Assembly: GCA_017502085.1 (NCBI GenBank) | Contig: JAFVVQ010000066.1 | Coordinates: forward strand, 1-64,000 | Reading direction: 5' to 3' | Length of the DNA stretch: 64,000 nt | Origin: Clostridia bacterium | Lineage (GTDB): Bacteria > Bacillota > Clostridia > Oscillospirales > Acutalibacteraceae | Part shown: piece after piece, positions 26,891-36,446 of the stretch | Layout of the letters: each line of letters opens with the position of its first letter | Numbering within the stretch: the first letter of the stretch is position 1 | Notes under the pieces: generated by a model | What the model saw: the letters and a program-made list of their open reading frames with translations, nothing else | Database searches by the model: none | Told to the model about the DNA's origin: nothing | Made by a program: the position numbers and the translations under genes

Positions 26891-28894
26891 ATGGAGAAAA
26901 AGTTTTTTGACCATATTATTCATGGCGGCGACTATAATCCCGACCAGTGGATTAATACTCCCGAAATCTGGGATGAGGATATGAGACTGATGAAGCTTGC
27001 CCACGTCAACAGCGCAACCGTTGCGATATTTGCGTGGTCACTTATCGAGCCTGAGGAAGGCGTTTATAATTTCGGATGGCTTGATACCGTTATGGATAAA
27101 CTTCACGAAAACGGAATTTCCGCAATACTTGCCACACCGTCAGGCGCAAGACCTCCGTGGCTTGCGCAGAAATATCCCGAGGTGCTCCGTGTTGAAGAAA
27201 GCGGAATCCGTAATGAATACGGAGTGCGCCACAACCATTGTCTTACTTCGCCCGTATACCGTGAAAAGGTGCGCAACATCAACCGCATTCTTGCTGAAAG
27301 GTATAAAAACCATCCCGCCCTGAAAATGTGGCATATATCCAACGAATACTGCGGTGAATGTCACTGTGAACTTTGTCAGGAGGCTTTCAGAGAGTGGGTC
27401 AGGAATTATTACAACAATGACATCGAAGAGCTTAATGAGAAGTGGTGGAACGGTTTCTGGGCACACAGAATGACAGATTGGAGTCAGATAAACTCACCGA
27501 AATTCAGAGGGGAAAACCACGTTTCTGCAATGAAACTCTGTTGGAACAGATTCGTATCCGAGAGTCATATGTCATTCTATGAAAACGAGATTGCACCTCT
27601 GCGCGAAATTACTCCCGATATACCGATAACAACCAACTTTATGAAGCTTTACGACGGTATTGACTATCAGAAATTTGCGGGGAAACTTGACCTCGTTTCG
27701 TGGGATAACTATCCTGCGTGGGATAAGGGCAGAAATGAGGATGAAGCGCTTGAAACCGCATTTGTTCACGATGCATTCCGCTCAATGAAGAACGGTCAGC
27801 CTTTCTTCCTGATGGAAAGCACACCCTCACTCGTAAACTGGCACGATGTAAACAAGCTTCCGAAATCGGGTATGCAGGAGCTTTCTTCAATTCAGGCGGT
27901 TGCCCACGGTGCAGACAGCATCCAGTATTTTCAGTGGAGAAAGAGCAGAGGCGGTCACGAAAAATATCACGGTGCGGTTGTTGACCATTGCGGCCACGAA
28001 AACACAAGAGTATTCAGAGATGTTGCCCGCCTGGGCAAAAACCTTGAAAAGCTCAGCGGAGTCGTCGGCAAGTATACCGAGAGCAGGGTTGCGGTTATTT
28101 ATGACTGGGAAAACAGTTGGGCAGTCAAGCATTTCTGCGGTTTCAACAACGTCAACAGAAGCTATTCTGACGAGTGTATAAAGTGGTATAAACCATTCCT
28201 CCGTAGGGGAATTGCGGTTGATGTTATCCCGATGGATGCGGATTTCTCGGGGTATGATCTCGTTATTGCACCGTTTTTATATATGCTCAAGGACGGTACG
28301 GTAGAAAAAATCGAAAAATACGTTGCTGAAGGCGGCAACTTTGCGGCAACTTACCTTTCGGGATTCGTTGATACCGATGACCGTTGTTATCTCGGCGGCT
28401 GGCCCGCAGGCAGACTCAAAGAAGTTTTCGGTATCTGGTGCGAGGAGACGGATTCCTTGCCTGACGGCATGAAAAACGAAGCAACTTTCGGCGACAAGAC
28501 ATATGACGTTGTCCATGTATGTGACATCATACATTCAAACGGAGCAAAAGTGCTCGGCGAATATAAGCACGATTTCTATGCGGGTATGCCTGCTGTCACG
28601 GAAAACTGTTTCGGTAAGGGTAAGGCTTATTATGCCGCGTTCAGAAACGATTCCGATTTTGCCGATGATTTTTGCAATAAGCTGATCGGAAAGATCGGGA
28701 TTTCTCCCGACTCGGGAATCAGTGCAGAGAATGGAGTTCTCATCAGAAAAAGAGGCAGCCATATTTTTGTTATGAATTTTGCCGATGCCGAAAAGTCCGT
28801 TATGCTTGATAAAGAATATACCGATATCATCAACGGCGGTACGCTTTGCGGAGACGTTGCTCTGCCCGTTTGCGGATATCTTGTTTTAGAGTGA
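26891..28894 (+). CDS. GH42 beta-galactosidase
   Basis: A 667-residue intracellular enzyme without a signal peptide. The GGDYNPDQW start, acid/base E152 (ISNEY) and nucleophile E309 (LMEST) identify GH42. The cysteine cluster just after the acid/base (CGECHCELC) is the structural zinc site seen in many GH42 enzymes. The barrel (1-390) is followed by the class I amidotransferase-like trimerisation domain (about 395-600) and a small beta domain. It cleaves terminal beta-galactosides such as galacto-oligosaccharides. Its cytoplasmic location fits uptake by a transporter such as the GPH symporter at 32197-33732, which is an inference. Confidence 0.94.
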   Translation: MEKKFFDHIIHGGDYNPDQWINTPEIWDEDMRLMKLAHVNSATVAIFAWSLIEPEEGVYNFGWLDTVMDKLHENGISAILATPSGARPPWLAQKYPEVLRVEESGIRNEYGVRHNHCLTSPVYREKVRNINRILAERYKNHPALKMWHISNEYCGECHCELCQEAFREWVRNYYNNDIEELNEKWWNGFWAHRMTDWSQINSPKFRGENHVSAMKLCWNRFVSESHMSFYENEIAPLREITPDIPITTNFMKLYDGIDYQKFAGKLDLVSWDNYPAWDKGRNEDEALETAFVHDAFRSMKNGQPFFLMESTPSLVNWHDVNKLPKSGMQELSSIQAVAHGADSIQYFQWRKSRGGHEKYHGAVVDHCGHENTRVFRDVARLGKNLEKLSGVVGKYTESRVAVIYDWENSWAVKHFCGFNNVNRSYSDECIKWYKPFLRRGIAVDVIPMDADFSGYDLVIAPFLYMLKDGTVEKIEKYVAEGGNFAATYLSGFVDTDDRCYLGGWPAGRLKEVFGIWCEETDSLPDGMKNEATFGDKTYDVVHVCDIIHSNGAKVLGEYKHDFYAGMPAVTENCFGKGKAYYAAFRNDSDFADDFCNKLIGKIGISPDSGISAENGVLIRKRGSHIFVMNFADAEKSVMLDKEYTDIINGGTLCGDVALPVCGYLVLE

Positions 28895-28900
28895 TTTGTT

Positions 28901-29764
28901 ATGGAAAAATATATTGATCTTCACACGCATTCTCTTAAATCCGATGGTTCTATGACTCCTGCAGAGGTTGTCAGGGAGGCGAAAAAAGCGGGTCTTGCCG
29001 CTATTGCTCTTTCTGATCACGATACCGTTGACGGGGTCAGAGAGGCGGTTGCGGAGGGCGAAAAACTCGGTGTTGAGGTTGTGCCCGCCATCGAATTTTC
29101 AGTGCAGTCCGAAACGGAAACGCACATTCTCGGATATTATATCGATATCGAAAATCCGCTTCTTTTACGTGCACTTGACAATGTCGTAGAAACTCGCAGA
29201 TTTCGGAACAGAGAAACCTGCCGTAAACTTAATGAACTCGGTTTTGATATTACCCTTGATGAAGCGGAGGCAATTGCGCCCAACGGTTTTATAGGCAGAG
29301 CGCATTTTGCCAAGCTTCTCGCTGATAAGGGATATACCCAAAGCGTTAAAGAAGGATTTACACTTTATCTGGAAAACGGTAAATATGCCTATTGCGGCAA
29401 ACAGAGTATGACCGATGAGGAAGCCGTAAGACTGATCAAGAATTGCGGCGGTGTTGCTTTTGTTGCGCATCTTCACCTGACCAAAAAATCCGACGAGGAA
29501 CTCCGCAGCTTTCTGCTCAGACTTAAGGAATGCGGTCTTGACGGTATAGAAGGGTACTACACGGACTATACTCCCGAAATGCAAACGAAGTATCAGGCAC
29601 TTGCCGAGGAACTGGGTCTTATCATCTCGGGCGGTACGGATTTTCATGCTCAGATGAAGCCGCATATTTCGATCGGCACGGGTCTCGGTAATCTGAGAAT
29701 ACCTTACAGTGTCCTTGAAACTATAAAGTTAAACAAAAAAACAATAAAAATGTATAACTATTAA
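28901..29764 (+). CDS. PHP-domain phosphoesterase
   Basis: A 287-residue PHP protein of the TrpH/YciV group. The metal-binding motifs are HTHSLKSDG near the N-terminus, SDHDTVDG, IEFSV, a VAHLH motif and SGGTDFH near the C-terminus. Characterised relatives remove the 3' phosphate of nucleoside 3',5'-bisphosphates or trim short RNA. It is co-transcribed with the GH42 gene, six bases downstream, with only a weak ribosome site, so translation may be coupled. No link to sugar metabolism is evident. Confidence 0.88.
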   Translation: MEKYIDLHTHSLKSDGSMTPAEVVREAKKAGLAAIALSDHDTVDGVREAVAEGEKLGVEVVPAIEFSVQSETETHILGYYIDIENPLLLRALDNVVETRRFRNRETCRKLNELGFDITLDEAEAIAPNGFIGRAHFAKLLADKGYTQSVKEGFTLYLENGKYAYCGKQSMTDEEAVRLIKNCGGVAFVAHLHLTKKSDEELRSFLLRLKECGLDGIEGYYTDYTPEMQTKYQALAEELGLIISGGTDFHAQMKPHISIGTGLGNLRIPYSVLETIKLNKKTIKMYNY

Positions 29765-29838
29765 CCGATTGTTCATATTTGATTGTTGGATTCAACAAAA
29801 ATCATAATTTGCAATCTGTCATTTTGGAAAATTTATTA

Positions 29839-29867
29839 TTGAAATTGAATGCGATTTTTGGTATAAT
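29839..29867 (+). promoter_or_regulatory. Promoter of the M23 peptidase gene
   Basis: TTGAAA (29839-29844), 17 bases, TATAAT (29862-29867). An 80-base leader follows. Confidence 0.6.
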
Positions 29868-29947
29868 GCTTCCTTGGGTTTTGCAAAAAAATCCTTTCAA
29901 GAGGTTTATCGAATATCAGGATGTTCAGTTTTTAGGAGATTTTTTGA

Positions 29948-30847
29948 ATGGCAGCAGGTATGAAAATTTTATCAATGATGATGTCGCTCATCATCGTTTC
30001 TATATCGGAAATCACCCCGTGGGTTTTCAGCAATGATAACGCCTCGGCAAACTCCGTTATTCTTGATGCGGCGTGTTTTGATTCTGTTCTCAGTGTCAGC
30101 TCGGAAGCCTTTTTAGCGGAAGAGCCCCAGGGAATCGAGTCGGAGTTACCTGTGATTCAGGAGGAAGTTCCTGAAATTATCACAGAGGCACCTGCAGTTA
30201 TTGCAGAAGAAACAACACTTATTAACCCTGAGCTTATCGGTGATATCCTTTCAGCGGCGGTATCAACGGTTATTGTGACGGAGGAGGCTCTTGCAGAGCT
30301 TATAGAAACCACAGAAACGGTCACGGAGCCTGAAACAGAGGTTGAAGAGCCCGAAAAGACGACGGAAACAACTTCAACGGGTAAGATTCTTATCGGTTCA
30401 GACAGTATGCTCTGGCCTGTGGCACATAAATCCGAGGTTGTTGAAGGTTTCCCCAGATACTCCTCAAGCGGCAGACCGCATCACGGTGTGGATATTTTTG
30501 TTCTCGGCACAGACGGAAGTAACCGCAGTGAGAAGGGTGCAAGTCTTTCATACGGCAAGCCCTTCCGTGCAGCACAGTCGGGTGTGGTTGTTGAAGCCGC
30601 AAATGACGGCGAATGGAATACCGGATACGGCAACTACTGTGTTATTGATCACGGTGACGGCACACAGACTCTTTATGCTCATGCAAAGGATGTCTATGTT
30701 CAGGTCGGAGACAGAGTAACGCAGGGTCAGACCATCGGTGAAATCGGCGGTACCGGCAACACAACTTCGCCTCATCTTCACTTTGAGGTCAGAGTTTATG
30801 GAGAGAGAGTCAATCCGCTCAATTATATTTCAGAACCTGAAAGATAA
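29948..30847 (+). CDS. M23-family (LytM-type) exported peptidase
   Basis: A 299-residue exported protein. Residues 5-28 form the signal or anchor. Residues 40-145 are an acidic, Pro/Glu/Thr-rich linker (EETTLINPEL, TTETVTEPETEVEEPEKTTE) expected to span the cell wall. The M23 domain has all zinc ligands and catalytic histidine: H179...D182 and H276-L-H278-F-E. These enzymes cut peptidoglycan cross-bridges or regulate envelope growth, often during division or sporulation. ATG 29948 follows TAGGAG. A monocistronic gene with its own promoter and terminator. Confidence 0.93.
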   Translation: MAAGMKILSMMMSLIIVSISEITPWVFSNDNASANSVILDAACFDSVLSVSSEAFLAEEPQGIESELPVIQEEVPEIITEAPAVIAEETTLINPELIGDILSAAVSTVIVTEEALAELIETTETVTEPETEVEEPEKTTETTSTGKILIGSDSMLWPVAHKSEVVEGFPRYSSSGRPHHGVDIFVLGTDGSNRSEKGASLSYGKPFRAAQSGVVVEAANDGEWNTGYGNYCVIDHGDGTQTLYAHAKDVYVQVGDRVTQGQTIGEIGGTGNTTSPHLHFEVRVYGERVNPLNYISEPER

Positions 30848-30850
30848 ATT

Positions 30851-30883
30851 AAACGCATTGTCCGTTCTTTGGACAATGCGTTT
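30851..30883 (+). terminator. Terminator after the M23 gene
   Basis: A perfect thirteen-base stem (30851-30863 with 30871-30883) followed by TT. Confidence 0.88.
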
Positions 30884-30914
30884 TTCGTCTGCAAAAAGCA
30901 ACTTAATAAATCCG

Positions 30915-30943
30915 TTGACAAAAGCTGCATTATATTGTAAAAT
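30915..30943 (+). promoter_or_regulatory. Promoter of the P-loop kinase gene
   Basis: Consensus TTGACA (30915-30920), 17 bases, TAAAAT (30938-30943). Confidence 0.75.
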
Positions 30944-30977
30944 TTTAAATGCAATAAATATATTGGAGGTAATTATT

Positions 30978-31541
30978 ATGGTTTTAGCAGCTGTAGGCAA
31001 GAACGGCACAGGCAAGGACTTCTTCCTTGAATATGTTGCAAAAACTTACGGTTTCCCTATGATTTCAATCGGTGACGTTGTCAGAGAGCTTGCCGCAAAA
31101 GACGGCCTTGAGCTTACAAGAGACAATCTTCACGCAACTTCAAAGAAGTATATGTCCGAAAACGGCCAGACCTTCTTCCCTGAAATGATCGTTAAGAAGA
31201 TCAAGGAATCAGACAGCCCCAACTTCCTTGTTTCGGGCATTCGTCCTCCCTCAGATATCGAAGTTTTCAAGAAGGCTTTCGGTGATAAGTTTGTTCTTGT
31301 TGATGTTGTTATCAGCGATGACGAGGTACGCTATCAGAGAATGCTCGCAAGAGGTTCCGAGAGAGACGGCAAGAGCGTTGAAAAGCTTCGCGAAAACGAT
31401 ATCCACGAAGAGGAAATCTTCCACACCAGCGAAAGCGAAAAGATGGCTGACTACATTATGAAGAATGACGGCACTGTTGACGATTTCTATGCATGTGTTG
31501 CAGACTTCTACAACAACTATCTCAAGGCAAAGCTTGACTGA
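30978..31541 (+). CDS. P-loop nucleotide kinase (dephospho-CoA / adenylate kinase-like)
   Basis: A 187-residue P-loop protein: Walker A GKNGTGKD near residue 7, a SIGDVVRELA segment, SGIRPPSDIEVF and the lid-like RYQRMLARGSERDGKS. The layout resembles archaeal-type dephospho-CoA kinase-like or adenylate kinase-like proteins. The substrate is not evident. ATG 30978 follows TTGGAGG; the same TTGGAGGTAATTATTATG start region is used by the BspA-like gene. An upstream reading to 30738 is excluded because it would span the terminator and the promoter. Codon use suggests good expression. Confidence 0.8.
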   Translation: MVLAAVGKNGTGKDFFLEYVAKTYGFPMISIGDVVRELAAKDGLELTRDNLHATSKKYMSENGQTFFPEMIVKKIKESDSPNFLVSGIRPPSDIEVFKKAFGDKFVLVDVVISDDEVRYQRMLARGSERDGKSVEKLRENDIHEEEIFHTSESEKMADYIMKNDGTVDDFYACVADFYNNYLKAKLD

Positions 31542-31550
31542 TAAAAAATT

Positions 31551-31577
31551 ATCCGTTGCTCATTACGGGCAACGGAT
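31551..31577. terminator. Bidirectional terminator between convergent genes
   Basis: A perfect ten-base stem (31551-31560 with 31568-31577), T-rich on the plus side and flanked by A's that read as T's on the minus side. Confidence 0.85.
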
Positions 31578-31585
31578 TTTTGCTT

Positions 31586-32137
31586 TTATTCAACAATAAA
31601 ATCGCAGGATTCTTTTATCGGATAAGCCTCAAAATACTTGTTCTCAAGAGGAATCCAGATGTTTATAAAACTGTTCAGAGAGTCTGCGTTGCGTGCCTGA
31701 ATGCGGTTGAGCCTTACGCTTAACGGTGCTTCAACGAAAATTTTCAGGTCATAGTCAATGCAAAGTTCCGGCAGATTGGAATAAGCACCTTCGATGATGA
31801 TAATACCCTCGGGTTTCAGTGTTTTTATTTTGGTTATTCGTCCTTCTTTGCAATCGTATATGCCGTATTCTGTCGGTATTTTCAAACTGATTCCTCTTGA
31901 AATCTCATCAACAAAACGAGCCGTATCAATGTTACCGCCGATGGTGTTGAGGCTGTCGGCGGTTCTCATTTTTGCCGGCAGAAAGAAATCGTCAATATGG
32001 ATAACCTGCGCACCGGTTTCGGCGGCAATTTTTTTTGCAAGAGTTGTTTTGCCCGATGCACACGGACCGTCAATCCCGACAACAAAGATGCTTTTGGTTT
32101 GCAAAAGCCGGTTAATTTTCTTGATTATTTTTTCCAT
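31586..32137 (-). CDS. Uridine kinase-like P-loop protein
   Basis: A 183-residue kinase of the uridine kinase/phosphoribulokinase group: Walker A GPCASGKTT near residue 24, IHIDDFFLPAKMR with the DDFF motif, and a Walker B IIIIEGAYS. The RLNRIQARNAD segment is the lid region. Relatives phosphorylate uridine and cytidine, but many short paralogues have unknown substrates. Its start lies in a short gap after the MFS gene's terminator, so it is transcribed separately. Confidence 0.8.
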   Translation of the reverse strand: MEKIIKKINRLLQTKSIFVVGIDGPCASGKTTLAKKIAAETGAQVIHIDDFFLPAKMRTADSLNTIGGNIDTARFVDEISRGISLKIPTEYGIYDCKEGRITKIKTLKPEGIIIIEGAYSNLPELCIDYDLKIFVEAPLSVRLNRIQARNADSLNSFINIWIPLENKYFEAYPIKESCDFIVE

Positions 32138-32154
32138 AAAACCTCTTAAATCCG

Positions 32155-32183
32155 AAACCCCCGACGTTTATCGTCGGGGGTTT
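32155..32183 (-). terminator. Terminator after the GPH transporter gene
   Basis: A perfect twelve-base stem (32155-32166 with 32172-32183). It follows the transporter gene on the minus strand. Confidence 0.85.
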
Positions 32184-32196
32184 ATGTCTGATAATA

Positions 32197-33732
32197 TTAC
32201 TGAGCGTCGACGCTGATATTGTCGTTATACTCGTTAACCTGGTTCTGCATTGCTTTTCTTCTTTCACGAAGTTCGGCATACATTCTGTCTCTCTTTTCAC
32301 CGCTGAGATCATAGAAGAACTTGGGAACGATGCTCAGGATACCTGTAACAACGGGAAGGAATGTGCACATCCAGAACAGTGCGTGGCGTGCTTTGGCTGT
32401 CTGGTTGCCGTGTGTTGCGTTAACGTTATAACCAAACCAGCTGAGCATAAGAGGCTGGAATGTATTCTTTACAGTATTAACAACCTTGGTAACAACGTCC
32501 TTGGCAACGCCTGTCATACCCTCTGCTCTGAAGCCGTTCTTCCACTCACCGTAGTCGATGGCTTCGTTTCTCATTTCTGCAGGGATAACGCTTCTGAGAC
32601 CCCAGAAGAACATCCAGATAGTTTCGCGAAGCATAAATGCAGGGATCATAACCGCTATGTTTTCATAACCCTTCTTGGTCTTGGTGTTAATCAATTCACC
32701 TGCGGCGAATACACCAAGCATTAATACGCTGTCAACGTGTGAGCTTGCAATCCAAAGTGCCTTTGTTGAGAATTTGGAACGTGCCCAGGGAACATATGAA
32801 TATGAAATGGGTGAAACAACCGCACCGGGGATACCAACGATTGTTGACATTGATGCAAGGTTAAGAACTTCAATGTAGTAAAGGTTTGTACCTGAGCCGA
32901 TGCTGAATGAACCGAGAATTTCTGAAAGAGTGATGAGAAGCAACGGTTTGTTGGTAATAACTGACTTGATACCGCTTGTGATGGCGGGACGGTCAACCGT
33001 CTGCATAACTCTTTCTCTTGCAACGAACGCATAAATAAGAGCGAATGCACCCGAAACAACAGCAGTGATGACACCGCCGATAACAAACATCCTGTTATAG
33101 CCGAACTGATACTTGATCGGGTCTGTAAGCATAAGGGCTTTGTTTGATGAACTGTTGATATAAACGTCAATCAGAAGACCCATAAGAATTTCAGGGGCTT
33201 TTTCAACAAAACCCGAAAGCAGGTTTGCCGCGGAGATAAGACGGGTTCTGTCAACGATGTTTGGCGTGATAGTAGCCGTCATACCCGTTCTGACAATCGT
33301 AATAAGCGAGCCTGCAAGGTTGTTGAATATCTGCAGGAAGAGATACGGAATAAATTTTGACATAGCGGAACCGACACCTGCCGTTCCGTAAAACATCGGC
33401 AGTGACCAGTAGATAAGCGAAATAAGAACACCGGGAATTGCGTAAACAACAAGCCAGGGTTTGAATTTGCCCCAACGTGTTCTTGTTCTGTCAACAATAG
33501 CGGCAAGGAAAAGGTCATTGATAATATCCCATATGCCTATAATACCGTTAGTGAGTGACTGAAGCCTGAGGTCGATTTTAAGAATATTCGTTCTGAAAAC
33601 ATCGTCATACTTACCGATATTAAAGCTTTGAGCGATATCATCAAGAACATAAGCAAACGTTTCTTTTGCACCTACGTAACGTCGGTCTCTCGGTACGGTG
33701 GATTTAGCAGGTGCGTTTGACTCTGTTGCCAT
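32197..33732 (-). CDS. GPH-family sugar:cation symporter (MFS fold)
   Basis: A 511-residue integral membrane protein with about twelve hydrophobic segments. The GPH signatures are GIWDIINDLFLAAIVDRTRTRWGKFKPWL near the second and third helices and a charged central loop. GPH symporters bring in glycosides, pentosides or hexuronides with sodium or protons. Near a GH42 and other glycosidases, uptake of released oligosaccharides is likely but inferred. TCTCTCCTTATC upstream (minus strand AAGGAGAGATG) gives a good ribosome site. Codon use is strongly biased, suggesting high expression. Confidence 0.9.
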   Translation of the reverse strand: MATESNAPAKSTVPRDRRYVGAKETFAYVLDDIAQSFNIGKYDDVFRTNILKIDLRLQSLTNGIIGIWDIINDLFLAAIVDRTRTRWGKFKPWLVVYAIPGVLISLIYWSLPMFYGTAGVGSAMSKFIPYLFLQIFNNLAGSLITIVRTGMTATITPNIVDRTRLISAANLLSGFVEKAPEILMGLLIDVYINSSSNKALMLTDPIKYQFGYNRMFVIGGVITAVVSGAFALIYAFVARERVMQTVDRPAITSGIKSVITNKPLLLITLSEILGSFSIGSGTNLYYIEVLNLASMSTIVGIPGAVVSPISYSYVPWARSKFSTKALWIASSHVDSVLMLGVFAAGELINTKTKKGYENIAVMIPAFMLRETIWMFFWGLRSVIPAEMRNEAIDYGEWKNGFRAEGMTGVAKDVVTKVVNTVKNTFQPLMLSWFGYNVNATHGNQTAKARHALFWMCTFLPVVTGILSIVPKFFYDLSGEKRDRMYAELRERRKAMQNQVNEYNDNISVDAQ

Positions 33733-33956
33733 ATCATCTCTCCTTATCTAAAAATCATTCGTTTAATTTTAACACAGTATGAACAACATTTCAACATATT
33801 AAATATTTTTCATTAATATTGCACATTTTCAGAGGTGCTTTTTTGGTTATAAAGGCAATCTTTTAATATGATTTATAGACAAAGGCGGTGTTATTACTGC
33901 CGAAAAGGTATTATTTATAGGAAACGGTCATAAAATAATTCCGAGGTGAAGGAAAA

Positions 33957-34433
33957 ATGCTGAAAAAACTGAAACCCTATATCGTATCCGTTGTTATTTC
34001 TCTTGCGGTAGGCGGTCTTTCTGCGGCGGTTACAAGCGGCAGTATGGATGTTTATTCAAAAATCAACAGACCTGCACTGTCTCCGCCCGCAATTCTTTTC
34101 CCGATTGTGTGGACAATTCTGTTTACGCTGATGGGAATCAGCGCCGCAATCATCTGGCAATTCAGGGAGAGAAAGTCTGAAGATGTGCGCAATGCACTCG
34201 TTGTTTATGCAGTTAATCTGGCTGTCAATTTCATCTGGAGTCTGATTTTTTTCAATATGCAGGCATATCTGTTTGCGTTTATCTGGATTCTTCTTCTGAT
34301 TGCGGTTATCGTTGCGATGATTGTTCTTTTCAGAAAAATAAGTCCGCTTGCCGCATATATGCAGATTCCGTATCTTTTATGGGTCTGCTTTGCAGCGTAT
34401 CTGAATCTTGCAATTTATCTGCTCAACAGATAA
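33957..34433 (+). CDS. tspO: TspO/MBR-family membrane protein
   Basis: A 158-residue protein with five membrane helices and the family motif NRPALSPPAILFPIVWTILF in helix 1-2, plus WSLIFFNMQAYLFAF later. TspO proteins bind porphyrins and are linked to stress and tetrapyrrole control. The start at 33957 follows GAGGTGAAGGAAAA. It is a single-gene unit that ends in a bidirectional terminator. The 224 bases upstream contain nothing besides the divergent promoters. Confidence 0.93.
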   Translation: MLKKLKPYIVSVVISLAVGGLSAAVTSGSMDVYSKINRPALSPPAILFPIVWTILFTLMGISAAIIWQFRERKSEDVRNALVVYAVNLAVNFIWSLIFFNMQAYLFAFIWILLLIAVIVAMIVLFRKISPLAAYMQIPYLLWVCFAAYLNLAIYLLNR

Positions 34434-34460
34434 AAACGGGGCTGTTTTGCAGCCCCGTTT
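34434..34460. terminator. Bidirectional terminator
   Basis: A perfect eleven-base stem (34434-34444 with 34450-34460) with T tails on both strands, between tspO and the convergent exported-protein gene. Confidence 0.9.
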
Positions 34461-34467
34461 CTTTTTA

Positions 34468-35673
34468 TTATATGAGATATCCTATAAGCTGTGAAGTCTG
34501 TGAGAAAACAATGTTTATCAGATATCCGATATCCGACACCGTGTTCTTTATTGCATAGACAAGTGCGGAAACCGCTTCTTCGACTGATGCGGAGTTGAGG
34601 ATATCATCAATATAGTAGTCTGCCCAATGAATGATATAATCGATTCCGTTGAAAATCTGATTTTTATATTCATTCAGGTTTTCGTCGGCTGATGCTTCAA
34701 GGACGGTGCAATCCTTTTGCTGCATAACCTGAGCTGCAACATAAACGGTAAGAATCCATTTGCCGTCAATTTCCTCATAAGCTGTTTCAACGTGATAACC
34801 GCATTTTCTGAGAAGGTAAAGACCGTTGAAATCCTCAATTGTTTCGGTTGTGCCGTCGGCGTAGGTGACCGTAACGGTTTCACCACTCATCTGGGGTGCA
34901 TAAACATTTCCGTTATAATATCGTGTGATACAAGCGTAATTTTCTAGATTTGAAATCTCAACAGACTTTATAACGTCTGTGACTTCGATAATGCTGACCG
35001 TTGCGGTTTCTCTGTAGGGGATGCCGTAAAGACCGATTTCAACGGTGTTTTCGCCCTTGACGAGTCTGTCGGTAAAAACGTTGACGGCAACGTAGTCGTA
35101 AATTTTCTTGTCACCGAGAGAAAAGTTCACTGCAAAGCCGTCAATTTCAAACAAATACGGACTTTCGATGCTTTCAAAGATATGGTATCCCAATATCAGA
35201 TTTTCGAAAGCGGTTTTGTCATATTCGAATGAAGTTATTTCTCCGACGTAGTCCGCAAAGACTTCAAGTTCAGCGTTTTCATAAAGATCGAAGCCGACAA
35301 CGTATTCGCCTTTTTCGAGATAGTAGTATGCGGGTGCGCCGTATTCACGTGCCATTTCGGAGATTTCGTCTTTGTAGATTCCGCTGTCATTCTTTTTCTG
35401 CACACCGAACCAGAGGTCGGCGTCAACGGTGATTTTGTAGTAGCCACTTTCTTCGGCTTCCATTGTGAGGTAAACACCCTTTTCTCCCGACACGGCGGGG
35501 AGAACGAAGCTACCGTCAACGGGAAGCTCACCTTCGTAGGAATAAATCCAATCATCCTCGCCACCAAAGTTCCACCTGATGTCGGCGGGAGTCTGTGCAA
35601 ATGCGGTTACTGAGCTGCATGAGATGATGATTGCCAACAGAATTGCAGCGGTTTTTCTGAATATTTTTTTCAT
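34468..35673 (-). CDS. Exported protein of unknown function
   Basis: A 401-residue exported protein with a good signal peptide (KTAAILLAIIISCSSVTAFA). Residues 30-125 resemble a secreted carbohydrate-binding or pre-peptidase C-terminal type domain (GVYLTMEAEESGYYKITVDA, YLEKGEYVVGFDLYENAELEV). Residues 150-280 contain Ig-like strands including VTVTYADGTTETIEDF, a pattern found in bacterial Ig-like wall proteins. The C-terminal 60 residues are helical and end in a hydrophobic stretch (LINIVFSQTSQLIGYLI) that could hold it at the membrane. Its start follows GGAGGAGG. I do not recognise a catalytic domain. Confidence 0.75.
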   Translation of the reverse strand: MKKIFRKTAAILLAIIISCSSVTAFAQTPADIRWNFGGEDDWIYSYEGELPVDGSFVLPAVSGEKGVYLTMEAEESGYYKITVDADLWFGVQKKNDSGIYKDEISEMAREYGAPAYYYLEKGEYVVGFDLYENAELEVFADYVGEITSFEYDKTAFENLILGYHIFESIESPYLFEIDGFAVNFSLGDKKIYDYVAVNVFTDRLVKGENTVEIGLYGIPYRETATVSIIEVTDVIKSVEISNLENYACITRYYNGNVYAPQMSGETVTVTYADGTTETIEDFNGLYLLRKCGYHVETAYEEIDGKWILTVYVAAQVMQQKDCTVLEASADENLNEYKNQIFNGIDYIIHWADYYIDDILNSASVEEAVSALVYAIKNTVSDIGYLINIVFSQTSQLIGYLI

Positions 35674-35823
35674 CGGAATCCTCCTCCTGTTTTATTACGG
35701 TATCATAATATCATTCCGATTTGCTTTTGTAAACATAAGTAACAAAATTGACATTAAGTTGTAATAATTTGTAACCGCATGGCTGTATTTTGAAATTATT
35801 ATTACAAAAGCAGGCGGTTTTAC

Positions 35824-35851
35824 TTGCAATAAAAGGCAGATATGGTATAAT
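35824..35851 (+). promoter_or_regulatory. Promoter of the HD/MBL/NifX operon
   Basis: TTGCAA (35824-35829), 16 bases, TATAAT (35846-35851), 31 bases before the HD-domain start codon. Confidence 0.65.
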
Positions 35852-35882
35852 ATTCGGGAAAAAAGTAGATAAGGAGATTGTT

Positions 35883-36446
35883 ATGCTGAAACTTGAAAAA
35901 GCAAAAGAGCTTATTGCGCAGACCACAACCCAGCCGCATCTGATTCTTCACGCGAAGAACGTTATGGTTGCAATGGGTGGTCTTGCAGAGCATTTCGGAG
36001 AAGATAAAGAGCATTGGATGGCGGTCGGTTATCTGCACGATTACGATTATGAGCAGTATCCCGAGGAGCATCTCGATCATACTGCAGAGCCCTTGAAAGC
36101 GGCGGGTGTTACGGATGAAGAAATCCGTGCAATCCTTTCACACGGCTATACCCTCAGAAATGACGTTGAACCTCTGACAAATATGGAAAAATCTCTTTTC
36201 ACCGTTGATGAACTTACGGGTATTATTCAGGCAGCTGCCAGAATGAGACCTGCAGGCATCACGGATATGGAAATCTCAAGCTTTATGAAGAAATTCAAGG
36301 ATAAGAAATTCGCCGCAAAGTGCAACCGTGATCTGATAAAACAGGGCTGTGAAATGTTGGGGATGGAAGTCAGAGACGTGGCTTCAATCTGTATCGGGGC
36401 AATGAAGCAATATGCAGATGAACTTGAGATAGGGGTAAAAGAATGA
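35883..36446 (+). CDS. HD-domain hydrolase
   Basis: A 187-residue HD-domain protein: HAKNVMVAMGGLAEHF supplies the first histidine region, GYLHDYDYEQYP the HD doublet, and AILSHGYTLRN and FTVDELTGII the remaining ligands. The layout is that of small clostridial metal-dependent phosphohydrolases; the substrate is unknown. ATG 35883 follows AAGGAGA; the longer reading from 35790 would start upstream of the promoter. Its final ATGA overlaps the next gene. Confidence 0.85.
   Translation: MLKLEKAKELIAQTTTQPHLILHAKNVMVAMGGLAEHFGEDKEHWMAVGYLHDYDYEQYPEEHLDHTAEPLKAAGVTDEEIRAILSHGYTLRNDVEPLTNMEKSLFTVDELTGIIQAAARMRPAGITDMEISSFMKKFKDKKFAAKCNRDLIKQGCEMLGMEVRDVASICIGAMKQYADELEIGVKE

Noticed and set aside
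29779-30036. 85-codon frame before the M23 peptidase
   Set aside because: It covers the promoter and leader of the peptidase gene and has no ribosome site.
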